A DNA stretch of 64,000 bases from UBA2336 sp031395485 (GCA_031395485.1 JANNUS010000006.1:1-64000); one strand, 5' to 3'; positions 1 to 8,519 are shown, counted from the first letter of the stretch. Notes: generated by a model not told the origin, from the sequence alone. Translations and numbers: made by a program.

Positions 1-1571
1 GTTTCGATCGTGCAGAGACGACCGTAGTGCGTATAGTGAACATCACGAACCTCGAAACCTGCGCGTTCTCTGGAGAGACCACCGGGTCCAAGTGCCGACA
101 TTCTTCTCTTATGTGTAATTTCAGCAAGCGGATTGGTTTGATCCATGAACTGAGACAACTGGTTCGTTCCAAAGAACGAATTGATCACCGAAGACAATGT
201 ACGCGCATTGATCAAATCAACAGGTTTGAAATCTTCGTTGTCGCGAACGTTCATTCTTTCTTTGATGGTACGTGCCATACGCGCAAGGCCCACACCAAAC
301 TGAGAGTACAATTGTTCACCAACGGTACGCACGCGTCTGTTAGAAAGGTGATCTATATCATCGATCAATGCTTTTGAGTTGATCAAGCCAATCAAGTACT
401 TCACGATTAAGATGATATCATCCTTCGTTAACACACGGTGATCGAAGCTAAGATCAAGACCAAGCTTTTTGTTAATTCTGTAACGACCTACTTCACCAAG
501 GTCATAACGCTTCTCACTAAAGAACAAGCTCTGGATAACATCACGAGCCGTTTGTTCATCAGGAGCTTCTGTATTTCTAAGTTGACGATAGATTTGTTCT
601 ACCGCTTCTTTTTCAGAGTTTGAATTGTCTTTTGACAATGTATTGAAGATGATTAGGAAGTCTGCCACGTTCACGTCTTCGCGGTGAAGGATAATCGACT
701 TCACACCAGACTCTAGAATTGTGTCAGCATCCTCTGCGGTGATCAAGTGATCACGCTCCAATAACACCTCGTTACGGTCGATCGATACTACTTCACCAGT
801 ATCCTCATCCACGAAGTCTTCAGTCCAGGTGCGGAGAACCCGCGCAGCAAGCTTTCGGCCAGCTACCTTCTTCAATGTATTCTTGTTCGCTTCCACTTCT
901 TCTGAAAGTCCGAAGAGGTCAAGAATATCTTTATCGGTACCATAACCGATTGCACGAAGCAATGTGGTTACAGGAAATTTCTTTTTACGGTCGATGTAAG
1001 CATACATAACACTGTTCACATCAGTTGCGAATTCAATCCACGAACCTTTGAACGGAATGATACGTGCCGAATACAATTTTGTACCATTGGTGTGTTTGCT
1101 CATCGCGAAGAAAACGCCCGGTGAACGGTGAAGTTGCGATACGATAACGCGTTCAGCGCCATTAATCACAAACGACCCTTTTTCGGTCATGTATGGGATG
1201 TTTCCCAAGAACACTTCCTGTTCGATTGTTTCGAAATCTTCGTTGTCCTCATCGTTACACGTGAGGCGAAGTTTTGCCTTCAATGGTACAGAGAACGTTA
1301 GTCCACGATCGATACACTCGTCAACATCATATTTGGGAGGATCGATAGTGTAGTCTACAAATTCTAACACGAAATTTTCGCGTGAATCAGAGATTGGAAA
1401 ATTTTCAGCGAAAACTTTATACAAGCCTTCGTTTTGTCTTTTCTCGGCAGGGGTATCTATCTGCAGGAAATCCTGAAATGACTGGAGTTGTAAGTCCAGA
1501 AAATCTGGGTAGTCAATAATTTTTTCAATAGACGAAAAATCTATTCTACCGGTATTTGTTTTCTTTGCCAA
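1..1571 (-). CDS. rpoB: RNA polymerase beta subunit, N-terminal part (3' end outside window)
   Basis: This is the catalytic beta subunit of RNA polymerase. Translating the minus strand from a TTG at 1571-1569 gives an uninterrupted 523-codon frame beginning (M)AKKTNTGRIDFSSIEK and running off the window. It passes through the beta lobes and reaches the rifampicin cluster near bases 170-60 (QLSQFMDQTNPL, ITHKRRMSALGPGG). The residues equivalent to E. coli D516, H526 and S531 are unchanged, so target-site rifampicin resistance is not predicted there. No ATG or GTG gives a better start, and the residues after TTG match the usual N terminus of Bacteroidota RpoB. It lies 140 bases downstream of rplL, with a hairpin in the gap. 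Confidence 0.97.
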   Translation of the reverse strand, partial: MAKKTNTGRIDFSSIEKIIDYPDFLDLQLQSFQDFLQIDTPAEKRQNEGLYKVFAENFPISDSRENFVLEFVDYTIDPPKYDVDECIDRGLTFSVPLKAKLRLTCNDEDNEDFETIEQEVFLGNIPYMTEKGSFVINGAERVIVSQLHRSPGVFFAMSKHTNGTKLYSARIIPFKGSWIEFATDVNSVMYAYIDRKKKFPVTTLLRAIGYGTDKDILDLFGLSEEVEANKNTLKKVAGRKLAARVLRTWTEDFVDEDTGEVVSIDRNEVLLERDHLITAEDADTILESGVKSIILHREDVNVADFLIIFNTLSKDNSNSEKEAVEQIYRQLRNTEAPDEQTARDVIQSLFFSEKRYDLGEVGRYRINKKLGLDLSFDHRVLTKDDIILIVKYLIGLINSKALIDDIDHLSNRRVRTVGEQLYSQFGVGLARMARTIKERMNVRDNEDFKPVDLINARTLSSVINSFFGTNQLSQFMDQTNPLAEITHKRRMSALGPGGLSRERAGFEVRDVHYTHYGRLCTIE

Positions 1572-1640
1572 GGTGCTCAACGTTTAAGTACTTAATTCCT
1601 GGACGAGAATCGAATTTAATTGGGTACAAATACGAATAGA

Positions 1641-1667
1641 CCTCATCCCGACAATGTCGGGACGAGG
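1641..1667. repeat. Strong hairpin between rplL and rpoB
   Basis: Arms CCTCATCCCGACA and TGTCGGGACGAGG pair over 13 positions with one mismatch and almost no loop; the realistic fold is CCCGAC-AAT-GTCGGG plus the outer arm. No T-tract follows on the minus strand, so it does not look like a full terminator. E. coli has an attenuator in the same gap; a similar role, or an RNA-processing site, is inference. Confidence 0.7.
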
Positions 1668-1711
1668 CCTAACTGAGTTCGTTAGACGGTACCCTTCGCC
1701 TTCAAGAAGAA

Positions 1712-2086
1712 TTACTTCAACTCAACTTCGGCACCAGCCTCAGCAAGTTGCTTCTTTAGGTTTTCAGCTTCGTCCTTTGGTAAACCTTCTTTGATTGTTT
1801 TAGGAGCGCCATCTACCAAGTCTTTAGCTTCTTTCAAGCCAAGACCAGTAAGTTCCTTTACAAGCTTCACAATTTGAAGTTTGTTAGCACCAGCAGCTTT
1901 CAACACAACATCGAAGTTGGTCTTTTCAGCAGCAGCAGCGCCAGCACCACCAGCAGCAGGACCTGCTACTACAGCAGCCGCAGCCGGCTCAATGCCATGC
2001 GTTTCCTTTAAATAAGAAGCTAATTCATTTACTTCTTTTACAGTGAGTTCAACTAGTTGATCTCCGAGAGCTTTTACGTCAGCCAT
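1712..2086 (-). CDS. rplL: 50S ribosomal protein L7/L12
   Basis: This is the stalk protein of the large ribosomal subunit that recruits translation factors. The 124 residues show the N-terminal dimerisation helix (LGDQLVELTVKEVNELASYL), an Ala/Gly-rich hinge (about 37-54), and the C-terminal factor-binding domain with VKLVKELTGLGLKEAKDLVD. Length is normal. It follows rplJ by 32 bases, and several L7/L12 copies bind one L10. Confidence 0.98.
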   Translation of the reverse strand: MADVKALGDQLVELTVKEVNELASYLKETHGIEPAAAAVVAGPAAGGAGAAAAEKTNFDVVLKAAGANKLQIVKLVKELTGLGLKEAKDLVDGAPKTIKEGLPKDEAENLKKQLAEAGAEVELK

Positions 2087-2118
2087 TTTTATTAAGATTT
2101 AAAATTTTTGTTCAATAA

Positions 2119-2652
2119 TTATTTAGTACCACGTTCTTCCAATGTCTTCACCAATCCAGCCAATGTTTGTTTACCGCTTAGCAAAGCAGATAACACATTT
2201 TTGGCAGGTGATTGCAACAAGGAAATAACTTCGCCAATGAGTTCGTTTTTCGACTTTAAGTCATTGAGCGTATCCAAGTTTTCGTCTCCGATAAAAAAAT
2301 CAGATCCGATAGAGGCAGCCTTCAGTACAGGTTTGCCTTCCATTTTTTTACGAAACTCTTTGATAATTTTTGCAGGAGCGTTTCCGACCTCTTTCGAGAA
2401 CATTACGCCTGAAAAACCACTGAGTACGTTAAAAATAGGAGAGTAATCAACACCCTCTTGTCTCTCAAGAGCCTTTTGAATCAGCGTGTTTTTATACACT
2501 CTGTACTCAACACCACTTTTGAAACACATCCTTCTAAAGTTATTGATCTGCTCAACAGTAAAACCGCTGGCGTCCGTAACGTAGAAGTGAGCATTTTCTG
2601 CAAACTTCTGGCTGAGTTCCCCGATTATTTGTTCTTTTTCTTCTCTGGTCAT
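2119..2652 (-). CDS. rplJ: 50S ribosomal protein L10
   Basis: L10 anchors the L7/L12 stalk to 23S rRNA. The 177 residues begin MTREEKEQIIGELSQKF, a typical L10 N terminus, followed by the rRNA-binding core (VYKNTLIQKAL, about residues 54-64) and a C-terminal helix for L7/L12. The start lies only 11 bases after the rplA stop, so there is no room for a separate L10 leader RNA. Control of L10:L12 synthesis would have to act elsewhere in the operon. Confidence 0.97.
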   Translation of the reverse strand: MTREEKEQIIGELSQKFAENAHFYVTDASGFTVEQINNFRRMCFKSGVEYRVYKNTLIQKALERQEGVDYSPIFNVLSGFSGVMFSKEVGNAPAKIIKEFRKKMEGKPVLKAASIGSDFFIGDENLDTLNDLKSKNELIGEVISLLQSPAKNVLSALLSGKQTLAGLVKTLEERGTK

Positions 2653-2663
2653 GTTACAGTTTC

Positions 2664-3362
2664 TTAAATACCAGTAATGGAACTAGCGTCTACTCTGATG
2701 CCCGGGCTCATCGTTGTTGAAAGTGCTATACTCTTAAAATACGTGCCTTTCGCAGATGCGGGTTTCAGCTTAGCAATCATCTGGATCATTTCGGCAGCAT
2801 TGTCTCGGATTTTATCAGGCGAGAAGGAAGCTTTCCCGATGCTAACGTGGATGATACCAGCTTTATCAATTTTGAAGTCGATTTTACCGGCTTTAACTTC
2901 TTTCACGGCTTTTCCGACATCAAGCGTAACAGTTCCTGATTTAGGGTTCGGCATTAAACCACGAGGGCCTAATACTTTACCAAGTTTACCAACCTTCGCC
3001 ATCACTGTAGGAGTACAGATAATCACATCAATGTCAGTCCATCCCGCTTCAATTTTCGTGATGTATTCATCAAGACCTACGTGCTCGGCACCTGAATCTT
3101 TTGCATCCTGAACTTTATCAGGCGTACACAAAACAAGTACACGAACCACCTTACCTAATCCATGAGGAAGGGCTACGACACCTCTCACCATCTGATCAGA
3201 TTTCTTTGGGTCAACTCCCAACTTAATATCCAAGTCTACTGAAGAATCAAATTTTGTGAACGTGATGTCTTTCAGCATATTGGTTGCATCCTCCAGAGAA
3301 TACTCTTTCTCTAAGTTGAATTTAGATGCTACTACTTTTCTGTTTTTAGAAATTCTTGCCAT
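2664..3362 (-). CDS. rplA: 50S ribosomal protein L1
   Basis: L1 forms the mobile stalk beside the ribosomal E site and in many bacteria represses its own operon by binding the mRNA. The 232-residue product has the signature stretch around GKVLGPRGLMPNPKSGTVT (about residues 127-145), and the length is standard. It sits between rplK (11-base gap) and rplJ in the canonical order. Confidence 0.98.
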   Translation of the reverse strand: MARISKNRKVVASKFNLEKEYSLEDATNMLKDITFTKFDSSVDLDIKLGVDPKKSDQMVRGVVALPHGLGKVVRVLVLCTPDKVQDAKDSGAEHVGLDEYITKIEAGWTDIDVIICTPTVMAKVGKLGKVLGPRGLMPNPKSGTVTLDVGKAVKEVKAGKIDFKIDKAGIIHVSIGKASFSPDKIRDNAAEMIQMIAKLKPASAKGTYFKSIALSTTMSPGIRVDASSITGI

Positions 3363-3373
3363 ACCTCAAAAGG

Positions 3374-3817
3374 TTAATTGTTCCAGGGGGCTGCGCCTGA
3401 CACGGTAACACCCATGCTGCGGGCAGTCCCTGCAATCATTTTCATTGCTGACTCAATTTTAAATGCATTTAGGTCAGGCATTTTTATTTCTGCTATCTTC
3501 TTCACTTGATCCCAAGTGATTGACCCGACTTTATTACGGTTAGGTTCTGAAGACCCCTTCTGCTTTTTCATGGCCTCTAAAATTAGGTTAGCCGCGGGAG
3601 GGGTTTTAATAACAAAGTCAAACGACTTGTCATTGTAAATCGTAATCAATACGGGTAAAAGCGCCCCGGGTTTATCCTGGGTTCTTGCATTAAACTGCTT
3701 GCAAAAATCCATGATATTAAGACCCTTGCTACCCAACGCTGGTCCAATTGGAGGAGCGGGGTTAGCGGAGTTTCCTTTTACCTGCAGTTTAAGATATCCT
3801 GTAATTTGCTTTGCCAT
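3374..3817 (-). CDS. rplK: 50S ribosomal protein L11
   Basis: L11 builds the GTPase-associated centre with 23S rRNA and is needed for the RelA stringent response. The 147 residues contain the proline-rich N-domain motif NPAPPIGPALGSKGLN (about 19-34), and the C-terminal rRNA-binding domain ends in GTARSMGVTV. It follows nusG by 19 bases. Confidence 0.98.
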   Translation of the reverse strand: MAKQITGYLKLQVKGNSANPAPPIGPALGSKGLNIMDFCKQFNARTQDKPGALLPVLITIYNDKSFDFVIKTPPAANLILEAMKKQKGSSEPNRNKVGSITWDQVKKIAEIKMPDLNAFKIESAMKMIAGTARSMGVTVSGAAPWNN

Positions 3818-3836
3818 AATGGTTTGCTAATACTTC

Positions 3837-4394
3837 TTATTCTTGTTTTTCAACCTGCATGTAATTCAATTCGACTGGAGTATTCCGGCCGAAAATCTTC
3901 ACCATGACATTTAACTTTTTCTTTTCTTCGAAAATTTCCTCTACGGTTCCGGTAAAACCACTGAATGGCCCGTCCATTACCTTTACGGATTCTCCTTTGA
4001 TAAAAGGAGTCCCCAGTTTTTCTTCGAAGGTGTCAATCTCATCAACTTTACCGAGAATTCTGTTTACCTCAGACTGACGAAGGGCTACAGGATCTTTGGA
4101 AGCACCGGTTCCGTTGTTGCCAAGAAAACCAATTACACCGGGAATATTATTCACGGTATGATAAGCCTCCCCATTTGAAAGATCTGCCGACAGAAGTACA
4201 TAGCCCGGAAAGAAATTTCTCTCTCTCACGCGCTTTTTTCCGCCACGCATCTCATATACTTTCTCGGATGGTATTAATACCTGAGGAATATAGTCTACTA
4301 ATTTTTCGCGCTCGATCTCATTCTCCAGATAGACCTTCACCTTCTTTTCCTGACCGCTAATCACGCGCAATACATACCACTTAAGTTCGCCCAT
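3837..4394 (-). CDS. nusG: Transcription termination/antitermination protein NusG
   Basis: NusG binds elongating RNA polymerase through its N-terminal NGN domain and couples it to Rho or the ribosome through a C-terminal KOW domain. The 185-residue reading begins MGELKWYVLRVISGQEKKV. The KOW motif is at about residues 130-155 (KGESVKVMDGPFSGFTGTV). An upstream in-frame start at 4466 would add 24 residues and overlap secE, so the ATG at 4394 is preferred. It lies 13 bases after secE. Confidence 0.96.
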   Translation of the reverse strand: MGELKWYVLRVISGQEKKVKVYLENEIEREKLVDYIPQVLIPSEKVYEMRGGKKRVRERNFFPGYVLLSADLSNGEAYHTVNNIPGVIGFLGNNGTGASKDPVALRQSEVNRILGKVDEIDTFEEKLGTPFIKGESVKVMDGPFSGFTGTVEEIFEEKKKLNVMVKIFGRNTPVELNYMQVEKQE

Positions 4395-4407
4395 TGCCTT
4401 GCTGTGA

Positions 4408-4599
4408 TTAAAATTCTTTATAAAACCACTGCAAACCCGTCTTAAAAACCCAATCCATGGCGCCAATCACTAATGCAAAAATGGTTGAAGCTACGAGCAC
4501 AAGGATAGCACTGCCTTGCAATTCGCTATAGCTGGACCATGAAACCTTATTCTTGATTTCCTCCCACGATTCAGCGAAATAATTTCCAATCTTTTGCAT
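4408..4599 (-). CDS. secE: Preprotein translocase subunit SecE
   Basis: This is the small inner-membrane subunit that clamps SecY in the Sec translocon. The 63-residue product has the short single-span form: an amphipathic helix (SWEEIKNKVSWSSYSELQ) followed by one membrane helix (SAILVLVASTIFALVIGAMD). The ATG at 4599 is chosen over an adjacent TTG at 4602. It lies between tRNA-Trp and nusG, as in most Bacteroidota. Confidence 0.95.
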   Translation of the reverse strand: MQKIGNYFAESWEEIKNKVSWSSYSELQGSAILVLVASTIFALVIGAMDWVFKTGLQWFYKEF

Positions 4600-4622
4600 C
4601 AATTCTACAATTTTTAACTACG

Positions 4623-4693
4623 CACGGGCGGAGGGATTCGAACCCCCATCAACGGTTTTGGAGACCGCTATTCTACCATTGAACTACGCCCGT
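4623..4693 (-). tRNA. trnW: tRNA-Trp (CCA anticodon)
   Basis: The minus strand folds as a cloverleaf: acceptor ACGGGCG paired with CGCCCGT, anticodon loop CTCCAAA giving anticodon CCA, and T arm GGGGGTTCGAATCCCTC. No CCA tail is encoded directly. It lies between tuf and secE. Confidence 0.95.
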
Positions 4694-4830
4694 TTTTAAC
4701 GGTTTCGGCTCAATTAAGGTAAAGTATCGTTTCGGACCCCTTAACCCCCCTGAACCACACCAGATTAAATAGTATTTAACCCTAGAAGCCCAAAAAGGAT
4801 TGCAAAGGTAGAAATACTATAAGAGAAAGC

Positions 4831-4863
4831 AAAGGCGTTTCTTAAAAAATCAGAAACGCCTTT
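4831..4863 (-). terminator. Terminator hairpin downstream of tuf
   Basis: Perfect 12-bp arms AAAGGCGTTTCT and AGAAACGCCTTT surround a 9-base loop, about 47 bases after the tuf stop. On the minus strand the stem is followed by GCTTTCTCTT, a weak T-rich run. Partial termination here would separate high tuf expression from secE-nusG. Confidence 0.7.
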
Positions 4864-4876
4864 AACCTCACCCTGG

Positions 4877-4895
4877 CCCTCTCCAAAGGAGAGGG
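4877..4895. repeat. Small CCCTCTCC/GGAGAGGG palindrome
   Basis: Arms CCCTCTCC and GGAGAGGG flank AAA and are preceded by CCTCACCCTGG. A related unit, CCCCTCAATCTCCTCTCCC, lies at 10377-10416. Both are intergenic, suggesting a dispersed small repeat family. Confidence 0.6.
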
Positions 4896-4909
4896 AGGAA
4901 TCATATATT

Positions 4910-6097
4910 TTAATCTAAAATTTCAGTAACCTGACCAGATCCTACAGTACGGCCACCTTCACGAATCGCGAAACGAAGACCTTTTTCCATAGCAATCTTA
5001 TTGATCAACTGTACTTCAATGGAGATGTTATCACCGGGCATAACCATTTCTACACCTGTAGGAAGCATACACTCACCTGTTACATCCGTAGTACGGAAGT
5101 AGAACTGAGGGCGGTATTTGTTAAAGAAAGGAGTGTGACGACCACCTTCTTCTTTTGACAATACGTACACTTCAGCTTTAAACTTCGCGTGAGGAGTTAC
5201 AGAACCTGGTTTACAGATAACCATACCTCTCTTAATTTGCTCTTTTTCAATACCACGAAGAAGAAGACCTGTGTTATCACCAGCCTCACCTCTGTCAAGT
5301 ATTTTACGGAACATTTCAACACCTGTAATGGTAGATGTAAGGTTCTCAGCACCCATACCTAAAATTTGAACAGGGTCGCCAGTCTTAATAACTCCGCGCT
5401 CGATACGACCAGTAGCAACTGTACCACGACCCGTGATCGAGAATACGTCTTCAACTGGCATCAAGAAATCTTTGTCGATTAGACGAATTGGAATTGGAAT
5501 GTGGTTATCCACAGCTTCCATCAATTCATCTATTTTCGCTACCCACTGTGGTTCACCATTAAGTGCACCCAGAGCCGATCCTCTGATCACTGGCATCGTA
5601 TCGCCAGGGAAACTATAGTACGTCATTAATTCACGAACTTCCATTTCAACTAAGTCTAACAACTCAGCATCGTCAACCAAGTCAACTTTGTTCATGAATA
5701 CAACTAGTGCAGGTACCCCTACCTGACGCGCTAACAGAATGTGCTCGCGAGTTTGTGGCATTGGTCCGTCAGTAGCAGCTACTACAAGAATAGCTCCATC
5801 CATTTGGGCAGCACCTGTAACCATGTTTTTCACATAGTCAGCGTGACCCGGACAGTCAACGTGCGCGTAGTGACGGTTAAGCGTTGCATACTCAACGTGA
5901 GATGTGTTGATAGTAATACCTCTTTCTTTTTCTTCAGGAGCATTGTCAATAGATGAGAAGTCTCTCATTGAAGCAAGTCCTTTTGCAGCAAGCACTTTTG
6001 TAATAGCAGCAGTAAGCGTGGTTTTACCGTGGTCAACGTGACCGATGGTACCAATGTTTACGTGCGGTTTCGAGCGATCGTACGTTTCTTTAGCCAT
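4910..6097 (-). CDS. tuf: Elongation factor Tu
   Basis: EF-Tu is the GTPase that delivers aminoacyl-tRNA to the ribosome. The 395 residues contain G1 GHVDHGKT (19-26), the switch-I motif RGITI, G3 DCPGHADYVKNM, G4 NKVD and G5 GSAL, followed by beta-barrel domains 2 and 3 ending in GGRTVGSGQVTEILD. Length is normal. Three tRNA genes lie just upstream on the same strand and tRNA-Trp downstream, and a 12-bp terminator hairpin follows the gene. Confidence 0.99.
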   Translation of the reverse strand: MAKETYDRSKPHVNIGTIGHVDHGKTTLTAAITKVLAAKGLASMRDFSSIDNAPEEKERGITINTSHVEYATLNRHYAHVDCPGHADYVKNMVTGAAQMDGAILVVAATDGPMPQTREHILLARQVGVPALVVFMNKVDLVDDAELLDLVEMEVRELMTYYSFPGDTMPVIRGSALGALNGEPQWVAKIDELMEAVDNHIPIPIRLIDKDFLMPVEDVFSITGRGTVATGRIERGVIKTGDPVQILGMGAENLTSTITGVEMFRKILDRGEAGDNTGLLLRGIEKEQIKRGMVICKPGSVTPHAKFKAEVYVLSKEEGGRHTPFFNKYRPQFYFRTTDVTGECMLPTGVEMVMPGDNISIEVQLINKIAMEKGLRFAIREGGRTVGSGQVTEILD

Positions 6098-6219
6098 ATT
6101 TGAAAATCCTTTAAAAGTTTAAGTGTATAGTTTATTAAAATTGTTTCAACCTAAATCTTCTCCACCTGAGAAGAACTACACCCTAAACATAGTAAGCCTT
6201 TCGAATAAGGGTTATTCGT

Positions 6220-6233
6220 CTGTCTTTCGACAG
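6220..6233 (-). other. GAAA-tetraloop hairpin in the tuf leader
   Basis: On the minus strand CTGTC-GAAA-GACAG forms a 5-bp stem with a GNRA-type tetraloop, in the 247-base gap between tRNA-Thr and tuf. It may be a processing or stabilising element of the tRNA-tuf transcript. The rest of the gap shows no ORF. Confidence 0.4.
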
Positions 6234-6344
6234 TTTGAAATTCCTGAGAACGTTTCGATGTTCGCTAAGCATCCGTTATCAGGGTTTCTAATTTTCTATC
6301 AGTACAACTTTGTTGAGCTTCCCTCAACATAACATTTCTTCGTG

Positions 6345-6416
<72 letters not shown>

Positions 6417-6423
6417 ATTTTTC

Positions 6424-6451
6424 AGCCGTTAATAGTTAACGGATAACGGCT
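6424..6451. repeat. Inverted repeat between tRNA-Gly and tRNA-Thr
   Basis: Arms AGCCGTTA and TAACGGCT are perfect 8-bp complements separated by 12 bases. The element fills the 40-base spacer between the two tRNA genes and probably forms a hairpin in the tRNA precursor. Confidence 0.5.
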
Positions 6452-6456
6452 CACTG

Positions 6457-6529
6457 AGCGGGAAACGAGGTTCGAACTCGCGACCTATAGCTTGGAAGGC
6501 TATCGCTCTACCAACTGAGCTACTCCCGC
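6457..6529 (-). tRNA. trnG: tRNA-Gly (TCC anticodon)
   Basis: Minus-strand cloverleaf: acceptor GCGGGAG with TTTCCCGC (one G-T pair), D arm GCTCAGTTGGTAGAGC, anticodon stem ATAGC/GCTAT around CTTCCAA (anticodon TCC), T arm GCGAGTTCGAACCTCGT. Confidence 0.95.
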
Positions 6530-6600
6530 TTATACCGATTTACGATTTCAAGAACCTAAAATCACGCCTCGTAAATCACCAAATCGCACTTCTAAAAGCG

Positions 6601-6683
6601 TGGGGAAGACAGGATTCGAACCTGTGAAGACATAAGTCAACAGATTTACAGTCTGTCCCAGTTGGCCGCTTTGGTACTTCCCC
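6601..6683 (-). tRNA. trnY: tRNA-Tyr (GTA anticodon)
   Basis: This is an 83-base class II tRNA on the minus strand. The acceptor is GGGGAAG/CTTCCCC, the anticodon loop CTGTAAA gives GTA, a long variable arm follows, and the T arm is CACAGGTTCGAATCCTGT. It is the first gene of the tRNA-tuf series. Confidence 0.95.
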
Positions 6684-6816
6684 ATTGGTATTTTTTGAGT
6701 ATGAACAGGGTGTTCCCCAATATCTACCCAAACATTCGCCCGCCCAGATTGATCCCAAGGCCGGATGGGGGTGAACGACTCTTTCAAACCCTACTTCAAC
6801 ATTTTTTAAGAACGAC

Positions 6817-6847
6817 TTAAAAGCCCCGTTTTTGGCGGGGCTTTTAA
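6817..6847. terminator. Terminator after recF/dciA-like operon
   Basis: Perfect 12-bp arms TTAAAAGCCCCG and CGGGGCTTTTAA surround a 7-base loop. The symmetric A/T flanks let it work in both directions, but the active transcript is the minus-strand recF-DUF721 unit ending at 6943. The rest of 6684-6942 shows no gene. Confidence 0.75.
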
Positions 6848-6942
6848 AAAGAGAGTGCAAAATTATACGGTTTTTTGGTTTAGTCAAATCATTTAATCAG
6901 GATTTAAGGATTTGACAAGATTTTACTCCTTTACGTAAGGGT

Positions 6943-7245
6943 TCACAAAATAATAATGTCTTTTACTACGTGATGACCAAATTCCTTTTGAAAGACTTCC
7001 AGGACTTTTGATTTATGTAGTAAAAAGTCATTTTTCATGGAGGGGGATTTAAATTCCACGAATAGGATTTTATCCTTTATAAAAACTTTTTTTGTTCGCT
7101 TCGCAATCGGACTACCCACAAGTCGTTCCCAGGATCCAAGCAGATTGGCTTCGTCAAATTTAGATTCAATCCGATATGAATTAAGCAAGCCACGAATGGC
7201 CTCTCCAACGGTTTGAAATTCAGACTTTCCTTTTTTTTCGCTCAT
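6943..7245 (-). CDS. DUF721/DciA-like protein
   Basis: This 100-residue basic protein (TVGEAIRGLLNSYRIESKFDE, then WERLVGSPIAKRTKKVFIKD) fits the DUF721 family. In other bacteria that family includes DciA, which helps load the replicative helicase DnaB. Its ATG overlaps the recF stop by 4 bases (ATGA), so the two are translationally coupled, which supports a DNA-replication role. A general nucleic-acid-binding role is the alternative; the sequence does not show helicase contact. Confidence 0.8.
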   Translation of the reverse strand: MSEKKGKSEFQTVGEAIRGLLNSYRIESKFDEANLLGSWERLVGSPIAKRTKKVFIKDKILFVEFKSPSMKNDFLLHKSKVLEVFQKEFGHHVVKDIIIL

Positions 7246-8345
7246 TCCTTTCGTATCGATCCATCCTCAACTTCAAATGTATCTGCTTGTATGCCTAGAT
7301 CTTTTAAAAGCGCTTTTGTTCGTTCAGGGCCTGCATCGGTAATAAATAATTGCCCAAAGTCTTTGGCGGCTACTACCTTCAGAAGCCTAGCTATTCTTAG
7401 ATCATCCAATTTATCAAAAATATCGTCCAGAAGTAGGATCGGATTAAAGCCCTTGTGGTTTTTAATAACCTGAACGTTGGCCAATTTTAATGCGACCAAA
7501 AATGATTTCTGCTGACCCTGCGATCCTAGGCGTTTCAGCTCTCCATGCGCGAATCCGAATTCAAAGTCATCCCGATGGATCCCCACGGTGGTTCGTTGCA
7601 GCGCAAGGTCTTTTGTAAAACTCCCCTTTAATGCAGTGAGAAAATCTGTTTCATAAAACTCGGACTGATACACAAGTTTTGCTTCCTCCTTTTCATCCAC
7701 TAGAAAACCAAAAGAAGCATTCAGTACTGGCAAAAACTCTACAATAAATTCCTTACGCTTCTGAAAAATTTGTTTCCCGGTTTTAACCAAGCGCTGATCG
7801 TATGAATCAATTAAATCCAGATCAGAATACTGGCGCTCTTGAAACATTCGCAACAATCCGTTTCGTTGTTTAAGGCAGTGGTGGTATTCAACAAGGGCAA
7901 GCAAATACGTATGATCAATTTGTGAGATCATCGTATCAAAGAATTTTCTTCGAGCTTCGCTTCCTTCTTTTATCAAGTCAATATCAGACGGGGAAATAAG
8001 CACAACCGGGTACTTGCCAATATGCTTGCTCAGCTTCTGATAATCCTGTCCGTCTTCTCTGAAAATCTTTTTGTGACCGGGCTGAATTTGGCAGGATAAT
8101 TCGTGTTTTGAACCATCAAAATCAAACTCCCCCAACAATAGAAATGAATCACATTCGTGGCGGATGTTATGTGCATCGCTAGCATTGAGGAAACTTTTCG
8201 TGAACGATAAATAATGAATCGCGTCCAGCAAATTCGTCTTTCCAGAGCCGTTCAATCCCAGCAAGCAATTAACCTTGGCCGGGAATTCCAGCGCAGCGTC
8301 CTTATAATTCTTAAAATTTATTAAACGGAGTTTCTTAAGGTGCAC
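7242..8345 (-). CDS. recF: DNA replication and repair protein RecF
   Basis: RecF is an SMC-like ATPase that helps load RecA at gapped DNA with RecO and RecR. The 367-residue protein has Walker A GLNGSGKT at 30-37, an ABC-type signature region (LGSQGQQKSFLVALKLA, about 275-291) and Walker B ILLLDDIFDKLD near 305. Translation starts at a GTG (8345): HLKKLRLINFKNYKD directly after it is the expected RecF N terminus and no ATG fits. The gene is divergent from pdhA. Confidence 0.96.
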   Translation of the reverse strand: MHLKKLRLINFKNYKDAALEFPAKVNCLLGLNGSGKTNLLDAIHYLSFTKSFLNASDAHNIRHECDSFLLLGEFDFDGSKHELSCQIQPGHKKIFREDGQDYQKLSKHIGKYPVVLISPSDIDLIKEGSEARRKFFDTMISQIDHTYLLALVEYHHCLKQRNGLLRMFQERQYSDLDLIDSYDQRLVKTGKQIFQKRKEFIVEFLPVLNASFGFLVDEKEEAKLVYQSEFYETDFLTALKGSFTKDLALQRTTVGIHRDDFEFGFAHGELKRLGSQGQQKSFLVALKLANVQVIKNHKGFNPILLLDDIFDKLDDLRIARLLKVVAAKDFGQLFITDAGPERTKALLKDLGIQADTFEVEDGSIRKE

Positions 8346-8458
8346 GTTCTATTCCTTGTTAATCGATGCAAAATAACAAAACGAAGTGTCAGCCTGAGTC
8401 TATCGAAGGCTATTGGAGTTCAAAATAGACAGTTTTCAATAAGGTCAAATTGACAAGC

Positions 8459-8489
8459 TTTGTTATTGTGTATTTGGGGGTTATTTTCG
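8459..8489 (+). promoter_or_regulatory. Bacteroidota-type promoter of pdhA
   Basis: TTTG (8459-8462), 19 bases, then TATTTTCG (8482-8489) matches the TTTG-N19-TAnnTTTG consensus at all but one base. It lies 30 bases before the pdhA ATG. Confidence 0.6.
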
Positions 8490-8519
8490 CAGTTCCATTT
8501 ACGAAAATCAAAAAGGCAT

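Noticed and set aside
27..623. Plus-strand ORFs over rpoB
   Set aside because: They are antisense to a highly conserved rpoB frame; no promoter and no protein character.
6548..6887. Two overlapping minus-strand ORFs (79 and 103 codons) covering the tRNA-Tyr gene
   Set aside because: They read through the tRNA-Tyr cloverleaf and the terminator hairpin; the codons reflect tRNA sequence and the products match nothing.
8469..8476. TGTATTTG as the pdhA -7 element
   Set aside because: The pair TTTG (8459) with TATTTTCG (8482) has the exact 19-base spacing and fits better.
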